Assembly: GCA_018398765.1 (NCBI GenBank)
Contig: JAHBMJ010002953.1
Span: 1 to 14,484, forward strand
Direction: 5' to 3'
Source: Chromera velia
Taxonomy: Eukaryota; Sar; Chromeraceae
Length of the DNA: 14,484 nt
Below, in pieces: positions 8,697 to 14,484 of the stretch; position 1 is the stretch's first letter, and every line of letters starts with the position of its first letter. The notes under the pieces were generated by a model. That model did not search any database. It saw only the letters and a program-made list of their open reading frames with translations, and was not told the origin of the DNA. The translations under genes and the position numbers were made by a program.

Positions 8697-9024
8697 CCCT
8701 ACACGAGGAAAGAGTTCGAGAAGAAGAGATGGAGATGGAAGAAGTCAAATAACGAGAACTCCGCCCACAGTTTACTCCTAAATACGAGAAAACGATCACT
8801 GAGAATTCACTGGCAAACTGGTTACCGCTGTAGCTGCTGGCAGCAGGAGCTTTGTAGAAGCTCAGAAAAAGAAGAAGAATAATATGAATAGTTAAACGTC
8901 TGATTGAGAATCTTTGTCTAGCCTACCACACTGCTAGCCTCATGATTACGTAGCCCAGTATGCGTACAGCTTACAGACTCAGACATTTTTTTTTATGGAG
9001 GTTCTCGATTCGGAATCTTAATCC
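8697..9024. other. Gene-free stretch upstream of the coiled-coil frame
   Basis: This lies 5' of the minus-strand frame that starts at 8696, so it may hold its leader. I see a purine-rich patch (8701-8760, 8868-8890) and a near-palindrome around GCTGCTGGCAGCAGGAGC (8833-8850), but no gene and no clear promoter motif. Confidence 0.4.
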
Positions 9025-9148
9025 TATATATATATATATATATATATATGATGATGATGATGATGATGATGATGATTGAGGGTTAAATCCTAGATTTAGC
9101 GACGCCAAATCCCAAGCCACTAGCAATCCTATATATATATATATATAT

Positions 9149-9186
<38 letters not shown>

Positions 9187-9218
9187 ATATCCTATATATA
9201 TATATATATATATATATA
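9025..9218. repeat. TA and ATG microsatellite cluster
   Basis: (TA)n runs occupy 9025-9049, about 9130-9189 and 9193-9218, each preceded by ATCC. An (ATG)n run occupies 9048-9076. The foldback MITE sits directly against the right end of the last TA run. Confidence 0.97.
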
Positions 9219-9619
9219 CTGCGTACACTTGAATTTTACAATTTCGTCATAGGATGTGATTCGAGATTTATTTTTTTGAAAAAAAAAAGTTTTCAAATAT
9301 ATGCTGGGGGCCCCAAACATGTTGGGGAAGGGGCCCCGGCACTCCACTTCCATGCCTAACGACTTTTCGGGGCCCGATTCAATTTGTTCGAAATTTAGAT
9401 TCAGATCTGACAAAATTCACTCTCTTCGAATTTTGTCAGATGTGAATCTGAATTTCGAACAAATTGAATCGGGCCCCGGAAAGTCGTTGGGCATGCAAGT
9501 GGAGTGCCAAGGCCCCTTCCCCAACATGTTGGGGGCCCTCAGCATACATTTTAAAACTTATTTTTTTCCATCCGAAATGAATTCGAATCAAGTGCTGTGC
9601 AAATTTCAGTTGAACACGG
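9219..9619. mobile_element. Foldback MITE, copy 1 (401 bp)
   Basis: Two inverted arms of about 116 bp (9303-9418 and 9428-9543) face each other across a 9-bp loop, so a single strand could fold into a long hairpin. Outside the arms are unequal AT-rich flanks (9219-9302 and 9544-9619). The outer ends form imperfect terminal inverted repeats of about 24 bp (consensus CCGCGT, then TGAA and TTTG matches) next to TATA on both sides (9215-9218 and 9620-9623), although the left TATA is part of a TA microsatellite. It has no coding capacity. A second copy lies at 12534-12932. Confidence 0.85.
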
Positions 9620-9623
9620 TATA

Positions 9624-9789
9624 TCGACAGCACAACCTGAATGCTTGATGAAAAATTTGAATTCAACCGTGGACCCCGGCTGAACGTCAATCCAGTCGGA
9701 GCGCCATTTTGGGAAGTCAGAGGCAGATGTAGAGAAAGAGTGTGCACGGGCGGGGACCAGTTGCCAAGTGAATTACTGTTCCCGACAAC
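9624..9789. other. Spacer between MITE copy 1 and the LTR element
   Basis: A single-copy stretch within this window, with no frame or repeat that I can support. Confidence 0.5.
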
Positions 9790-9795
9790 ATAGAT

Positions 9796-10453
9796 TTGGC
9801 TGTTGGGGGCCCTTTTTAGGATTGGACTCCCTGAGGTTCTCTTCTTTCTTCCTTCTTTGGAATTATTCCTTCCTTACTTCTTGACTTTCTTCCTTTTCTC
9901 GCCTCCGCTCTTTCTTTCTTCCATATGCATTCCTATTTGCCTTCTTTCTCTTCGCCTCTCTGACATTTTCTTGATGACAACTGCAAATGAATACTTACTA
10001 TAGAGAACTTTTTTCCTTCTTCACAAATCTTGGCCTGTTCGATCGCTCATGCAATCAAACCAACAGCGATAGACAAATGACAGTGGCAGACCGACGGGGT
10101 GTGGATAGGTGGGCTAGAACAAAGGCTGTTTGGTGTTTCGGGCAGTGTTACAGTATATGATACGATCGATACATCCTTGCACACGTGCGTGCGTCATGCA
10201 TCTACGCGTGCTGATCTCTGTATGCATACATGCATGCATTTAATTATTCGTTTGATTCGGGATTCGTTTGCATGCATACAGCTGCATTCATACGCATCTT
10301 TACCGATTGATCGCTGTATACATTGCTCATATGCCTTACGACAGCCTTGTAAGCCTCCGTTTCGTGTGCCGGAAACTGACAATGCATGTCGGTGTGGTCA
10401 AGATTCCTCGGCTGTCTGAAGAGGATTAAGAGATTCTAGCTACTAGACTTACT
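9796..10453 (+). repeat. Left LTR (5' LTR)
   Basis: 658 bp, nearly identical to 11519-12160. It contains a long pyrimidine tract (9837-9925), clusters of GCATGC and alternating purine-pyrimidine sequence (10180-10280), and a 16-bp local duplication (a second GATTCG...TTTG piece near 10254-10270) absent from the other copy. An in-frame ATG (10382-10384) of the gag-like frame lies inside its right end. Confidence 0.72.
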
Positions 10454-10660
10454 AGAGCTTTTCCTGAGTCGGCTGCTGCGGCCTGGTACTCAGGGTCTTC
10501 ACGAGAGTCTTGCAAGGAGTTTTGGCTGTGTTTGCCTCTCTGTCATGTTGTGTCTACAGTTTGAGATGTGAAGTATTTCACGGTGGTATCCTCTCCTTGT
10601 TTCCTGTTGCAGCGCGCTGCTGAACCGTCTGACGACTGCGTTCGCTTGGCCGTTCTGTAA
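10382..10660 (+). pseudogene. Gag-like remnant
   Basis: One frame, starting at an ATG inside the left LTR and broken by TAA 10427-10429 and TGA 10562-10564 up to TAA 10658-10660, reads AAAAWYS, then SCKEFWLCL, and later LQRAAEPSDDCVRLAVL. The order (an A-x-W-Y block, an x-x-K/E-F block about ten residues on, then a Q-R-x-x-E-S-x-D-D-like block) resembles the retrotransposon gag domain (PF03732 type). The match is by eye only and short. A gag start inside the LTR would be unusual. Confidence 0.3.
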
Positions 10661-10745
10661 CTAGACTTGAGAGCTCTGCCATCTTTTGACTTACCGTCTT
10701 CTTTTCATCACCTCGGTCTCACGTTGCATTTTTCGCTTTCTTGGG

Positions 10746-11465
10746 ATGGCTGTGTCTGCTCCCTCTGTCTTAGCCCAGGCCGTTGTCTGGAGGACGAAAG
10801 CTTTCCTTGCTGAGCAGGGTTCTGCGGTTCCGGGCCTTTTCCAACCCGGTTCGTTGGTGGAAGCTTTAGAACGTTTTTTTGGATTCCTTCGCCGGCGCGA
10901 GAATCTGGTTGCGTCTTCTGAATCAATACGCGGTGGTGCTACAGCAGCAGCAGTCGGCTGTCACCGACGCGGTAGACATACGAGAAGAGGAAAACGCTTC
11001 TCTAGGGCAAAGTGAGAACGAATCAGTTCGGATGAGGGCGACGTAGAGGTGCTATCTTCGAAGGAATGCACATCTCTTTCTAGACCGGGCCACTTGACTG
11101 CATCAGAGTGCACTCTCGGGCCCCCTCCTGTGCAGAAAGAGTCTGGTGGGCGTGAATATGGCCATTGTTCTGTGATGCAAACAGCTAGACGGTGTCAAAC
11201 GCAGGGAGAGAAGTTCCAGAGCGGGTTTGGGACTTCTTCTGGGGTTTGGAGTGACATGGTGCGACAAAGGTATGGTTTGTCGCTTCGTGTAGGAGTGGCA
11301 GCTGGAGAGGAGGGGGGGGATGCCTCGTTGGGGCCTGTGAAATCGGGTCTCTCTGTTGATCCTTTTCGAAACGATAGGCGCGCAAACAAAGACTTCGTGA
11401 TAGAAAGGCGTCGCTTGCTTCGCTTTTGCATGCAAGCCTTGGGTCATCGTCAAATGGTCCGGTAG
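10746..11465 (+). pseudogene. Unrecognised frame inside the LTR element
   Basis: From ATG 10746 the frame runs to TAG 11463-11465 with one internal TGA (11013-11015, one step from CGA). It has a hydrophobic and aromatic start (VLAQAVVWRTKAFLAEQG, then LVEALERFFGFLRRRENL), an Arg-rich middle just before the stop (RRGRHTRRGKRFSRAK) and a Ser/Gly-rich end. I see no catalytic motif. It may be the later part of a gag-like protein or chance coding. Confidence 0.3.
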
Positions 11466-11518
11466 AAAAGGGGGGTGCGCGCGTGTCCATTGAGGATCGT
11501 TGGAGAAGTGCTGCCGAT

Positions 11519-12160
11519 TTGGCTGTTGGGGGCCCTTTTTAGGATTGGACTCCCTGAGGTTCTCTTCTTTCTTCCTTCTTTGGAATTATTCCTTCCTTAC
11601 TTCTTGACTTTCTTCCTTTCCTCGCCTCCGCTCTTTCTTTCTTCCATATGCATTCCTATTTGCCTTCTTTCTCTTCGCCTCTCTGACATTTTCTTGATAA
11701 CAACTGCAAATGAATACTTACCGTAGAGAACTTTTTTCCTTCTTCACAAATCTTGGCCTGTTCGATCGCTCATGCAATCAAACCAACAGCGATAGACAAA
11801 TGACAGTGGCAGACCGACGGGGTGTGGATAGGTGGGCTAGAACAAAGGCTGTTTGGTGTTTCGGGCAGTGTTACAGTATATGACACGATCGATATATCCT
11901 TGCACGCGTGCGTGCGTCATACATCTACGTGTACTGATCTCTGTATGCACGCATGTATGCATTTAATTATTCGTTTGCATGCATACAGCTGCATTCATAC
12001 GCATCTTTACCGATCGATCGCCGTATACATTGCTTGTATGCCTTACGACAGCCTTGTAAGCCTCCGTTTCGCGTGCCGGAAACTGACAATGCATGTCGGT
12101 GTGGTCAAGATTCCTCAGCTGTCTGAAGAGGATTAAGAGATTCTAGCTACTAGACTTACT
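11519..12160 (+). repeat. Right LTR (3' LTR)
   Basis: 642 bp. By eye it differs from the left copy by about 19 substitutions, all transitions, and lacks the 16-bp local duplication. Divergence of about 3 percent implies an insertion that is not very recent. It is followed at once by ATAGAT, matching the hexamer before the left copy. Confidence 0.72.
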
Positions 12161-12281
12161 ATAGATAGTCTTGCCCCAATTTGTACTCTCGCACTTGCAC
12201 AAAAATCGAACCTTGCAGGTCATTGTCTGTCTGAGAAAATCTCAAATAAAATTCGTTTCTGGCGTTTGACTTTGAAACCGC

Positions 12282-12488
12282 ATGACTGGTAAGACGGAGC
12301 AACATCAACAAGCTGACAGAAGATGCTTGAGACTCGTTGTCTCGCCTGAAGCATACAAATACGTTTACGGCCTTGATCGGGATGCCGTAACTGCTGTTGG
12401 ACTGGGAGCTCTAAGAGGCAACGTGGCAATGATTTCCGTACTCCATGATGCTCTGCTGCTGCTGAATGAATCTGATAGATGCTGCTGA
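12282..12488 (+). CDS. Small hypothetical frame between LTR element and MITE copy 2
   Basis: 68 codons from an ATG to a TGA, starting MTGKTEQHQQADRR and containing YKYVYGLDRDAVTAVGLGAL. The residue mix is protein-like, but no family is recognised. MITE copy 2 begins 45 bp after its stop. The rest of 12167-12529 shows only CTG/CAG-rich short inverted pieces (12450-12515). It may be an exon of an unseen gene or simply chance. Confidence 0.2.
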   Translation: MTGKTEQHQQADRRCLRLVVSPEAYKYVYGLDRDAVTAVGLGALRGNVAMISVLHDALLLLNESDRCC

Positions 12489-12533
12489 GAATTGTATCTA
12501 CAAAGCAGCAGCCGCGAAGATGCCATCCGTATA

Positions 12534-12932
12534 CCGCGTATACTTGAATTTTGTAATTTTGTCATAGGATGCGATTTGGGATTTATTTTTTTGAAAAAAA
12601 AAAAGTTTTCAGATGCATGCTGGGGGCCCCCAACTACCCCCAACATATTGGGGAAGGGGCTCCGGCACTCCACTTCCACGCCCAACGACTTTCGAGGGCC
12701 CGATTCAATTTGTTTGAAATTTAGATTCAGATCTGACGAAATTCAGTCTGTCAGATCTGAATCTGAATTTCGAACAAATTGAATCGGGCCCCGGAAAGTC
12801 GTCGGGCATGCAAGTGGAGTGCCGGGGCCCCTTCCCCAACATGTTGGGGGCCCCCAGCATTCCAAACCTCATTTTTTTTCGTCCGAAATTAATCCGAATC
12901 AAGTGCGCTGTGCAAATTTCAGCTGAACGCGG
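12534..12932. mobile_element. Foldback MITE, copy 2 (399 bp)
   Basis: Same family and orientation as 9219-9619. The arms are 12619-12737 and 12750-12858 with a 12-bp loop. The innermost arm sequence has been trimmed relative to copy 1, and the left arm carries a short duplicated CCCCCAAC piece. The outer ends CCGCGT and ACGCGG are inverted. TATA lies immediately outside both ends (12530-12533 and 12933-12936) in non-repetitive DNA, so here the target duplication is convincing. The flanking target, with the element removed, reads CCG-TATA-TACG. Confidence 0.87.
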
Positions 12933-12936
12933 TATA

Positions 12937-13141
12937 TACGTTGCAAAATGTTGGCCCCGAATGGCAGCTAGCCGCGTCCACCCCTTCCGTAATTAACCGG
13001 CGTCTCCCTTTTTCTTGGATCTAGACTTCTTAGTTCACTAATGTCCACTACAACTGAAGTTTCGATCTGGCAGGTTTCTCACTCAACGACGAAGTTGATA
13101 AGTGACATGAACTGTCGGGTCTGTGACTACAAATCACTCTG
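12937..13141. promoter_or_regulatory. Upstream region of the mannosylglycerate synthase gene
   Basis: About 205 bp between MITE copy 2 and the ATG. It must contain the 5' leader and probably part of the promoter. I see no clear TATA box, apart from the one left by the MITE target, and no other named motif. The MITE lies close enough to influence expression, which is inference only. Confidence 0.3.
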
Positions 13142-14484
13142 ATGATTGTCGAACCTGCCAACCTTCTTCTTCTGTCCGCAATGATCGTCCTCGCCGTCCT
13201 CGCTGCATTCGCTGCAGTCCTCGCCAACCCTCTTCAGGAAAAAGCGCCCAGTCCCTCTCCGAAAGAATGTCCTGTGGGGGGGACTGATTTTGATGTTCTC
13301 CAGAACGCAACTGCCCTCTGTGGGCGCTCTGCGGGGACTTCCCACTCGGGTGCTGATTGCGAAACGAACTTTAAAGTAAGTCCGTCTCTTTAATGACATT
13401 CCGCCTCTCTCTTTCTTTTTTCATGCGACTTGTATGATGGGTCAACGTTCATTTCTTTGCAGGTCTCAAACACATCTTGCCACACCCCCTCTCCACGCCC
13501 CCCCCTCAACCCAAAGACCCCCCTAGCGGAGGGTTTGACCCTCAAGTTCCTCCACACTCTCTTCAACCTGAAGGGAAGAAACCCTTCCTACACCCGTCCC
13601 TTCCCAGCCAGCAGGGTTCCTGCTCCTCCCAACAGCCCTACCCCAGCCTCCCATGTCACTGATCAGACCCCCACCACCTCTGAGGCTTCGTCAAGTGTGT
13701 ATGAATACAGATCCCCCACCGTCTCTGAGAGCATTGCCGCCTCTGAGAACTTCCACCAAGCAACCGCCCTGCGTCACACCGTAAACAGCACCACGGATTC
13801 CACCCCACCCCTGAGAGCCGCATCCACCGTTGCAATCCCCTTCAAGTTTGAGGACCCAGAAGTTCTCAAACAGACCATCCAAATCGCAGCACAGCATCCG
13901 TCAGTCGTCAGAGTTGTGGCAGTCGGCTTCTCTGAAGACACCCTCGGCCCTGCCCACACAGCTGTTGCTCAGCTAAGCAACCAGATCCAAGTTCAAATCG
14001 ATGTCATTGCCCAGCGCAGATTTGGGAATTGCAGAGGGGGTAAGGGCGACGCCATGCTGACGGCTTTTGACTCTTTCCTGAGTGATCCCTCAGCAGAGAG
14101 GTTGCACTTCTACGATGCCGACATTCGTACTTTCGAGTCCTCCTGGATCACCAAAGCCGAAACAGCTCTTGACAAAGGGTGGGACGTAGCTCGGCATTAC
14201 TTCGATCGTGCGTCAACTGACGCACAGATCACGTGGCACATCACGAAGGATGGTTTTGCCCTCCTCTGGCCCTCCTCCCTTCTACCAGACATCCAACAAC
14301 CACTGGGAGGAGAGCTCGCACTGACCAGGCGCGCAGCAGAGCGGCTTTTCAACTCGCCCGCAGTGCGGTCACAGTCTGACTGGGGTATCGATACAGCCAT
14401 GACAGTCGTGATGGCTGCGGAGCGTTTGTCCGTCTCTGAGGTTTACGTACCTTCGGGAAAGCTCCACGGCCTCTATGGCAGTCT
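13142..14484 (+). CDS. mgs: Mannosylglycerate synthase-like glycosyltransferase (GT78), membrane-anchored; two exons, 3' end off window
   Basis: Exons 13142-13375 and 13463-14484 join in frame to give 418 residues, still open at the edge. Residues 5-29 are strongly hydrophobic (signal peptide or signal anchor). Residues 30-195 are Pro/Ser/Thr-rich with four cysteines (43, 60, 73, 84) and possible N-glycosylation sites (NAT at 55, NTS at 81, NST at 187). The catalytic domain begins near 200 with VAIPFKFEDPEVL. Then come GKGDAM (271-276), the metal-binding FYDADI (DxD, Asp296 and Asp298), STDAQITWHITKDGFALLWP, QQPLGGEL (357-363), SDWGID (383-388) and GKLHGLYG (His413). These match Rhodothermus mannosylglycerate synthase, which joins GDP-mannose to D-glycerate to make the compatible solute mannosylglycerate. 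The known enzyme is cytosolic; the N-terminal extension here suggests the secretory pathway, Golgi or a complex plastid. Exon 2 has no Met before residue 276, so translation must start in exon 1. Confidence 0.9.
13376..13462 (+). other. Spliceosomal intron, 87 bp, phase 0
   Basis: The donor is AAA|GTAAGT at 13376 and the acceptor TTTGCAG|GT ends at 13462, with a pyrimidine-rich stretch at about 13400-13422. Unspliced, the exon 1 frame stops at 13391-13393 within the intron. Spliced, it runs straight into the open exon 2 frame. It separates the hydrophobic N-terminus from the stem and enzyme domain. Confidence 0.88.

Larger units (their letters stand above)
9796..12160 (+). mobile_element. Small, probably non-autonomous LTR retrotransposon
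   Basis: Two long direct repeats (9796-10453 and 11519-12160) enclose 1065 bp of unique sequence. The hexamer ATAGAT directly precedes the left repeat (9790-9795) and directly follows the right one (12161-12166), as a target-site duplication would. The interior has no room for protease, RT, RNase H and integrase, and none is seen. It holds only a gag-like remnant (10430-10660) and an unrecognised frame (10746-11465). A purine run (AGAAAAGGGGGG, near 11465-11476) could be a polypurine tract, but it lies about 40 bp before the right LTR. The LTR ends (TTGG and TACT) are not the usual TG and CA. A simple segmental duplication is the main alternative; the matching hexamers argue against it. Confidence 0.62.

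Noticed and set aside
9192-9747. Several frames with FEQIESGP-type sequence on both strands
   Set aside because: They are translations of the two MITE arms; the same peptide appears on opposite strands because of the palindrome, and again in copy 2.
9803-10003. Hydrophobic frame repeated at 11475-11726
   Set aside because: It is a translation of the pyrimidine-rich part of both LTRs (Phe/Leu/Ser-rich), not a membrane protein gene.
10480-10500. TGGTACTCAGGG as a primer binding site for the LTR element
   Set aside because: It starts TGG, but lies about 30 bp past the LTR end and does not match an initiator tRNA tail closely enough to claim.
13127-13399. Minus-strand frame opposite exon 1
   Set aside because: Exon 1 on the plus strand has a start codon, hydrophobic segment, donor site and in-frame join to exon 2; the opposite frame has none of these.
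1-14484. CRISPR arrays, tRNA or rRNA genes
   Set aside because: No regularly spaced direct repeats with unique spacers, no tRNA-like cloverleaf or T-loop sequence and no rRNA-like conserved blocks were seen by eye.

Overview
The window looks like a piece of a eukaryotic, repeat-rich nuclear genome. The evidence is a gene with a GT-AG spliceosomal intron, an endonuclease/reverse-transcriptase (non-LTR) retrotransposon, a pair of long direct repeats that look like LTRs, two copies of a foldback MITE and many microsatellites. No bacterial signals (operons, Shine-Dalgarno starts) are visible. A protist or unicellular alga fits best; a chromerid-type alga is only a guess. The one clear host gene encodes a mannosylglycerate synthase-like glycosyltransferase (GT78 family), an enzyme known from Rhodothermus, some red algae and a lycophyte.

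Layout. (1) 1-5413, minus strand: most of an APE-type non-LTR retrotransposon whose 3' end lies off the left edge. Reading right to left it has a Pro-rich ORF1 with a striking CXC-like cysteine cluster and a Ser tract made by a GAA/CTT microsatellite, then an ORF2 with endonuclease, linker and reverse transcriptase. The whole 5.4 kb stays in one reading frame. It is broken by eight in-frame stops and needs no frameshift, and every stop is one C-to-T step from a Gln or Arg codon. (2) 5414-7121: gene-poor DNA with a nested inverted repeat bounded by G and C runs, several microsatellites, an AT-rich block and a 45-bp tandem repeat. (3) 7122-8696, minus strand: a decayed coiled-coil reading frame that could be a retroelement ORF1 without its ORF2. 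(4) 8697-9218: gene-free DNA ending in TA and ATG microsatellites. (5) 9219-9619 and 12534-12932: two copies of a 400-bp foldback MITE flanked by TATA. (6) 9796-12160: a short, probably non-autonomous LTR retrotransposon with about 650-bp LTRs, a 6-bp target duplication and only remnants of a gag-like frame. (7) 13142 to the right edge, plus strand: the two-exon mannosylglycerate synthase gene, with an N-terminal hydrophobic segment and a Pro/Ser/Thr-rich stem ahead of the enzyme domain.

Across the window the decay is one-sided. The two LTRs differ, by eye, by about 19 substitutions that are all transitions, many at CpG-type sites, and the retroelement stops fit C-to-T changes. This suggests cytosine methylation and deamination acting on repeats. 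The mannosylglycerate synthase frame is intact as far as it can be seen.
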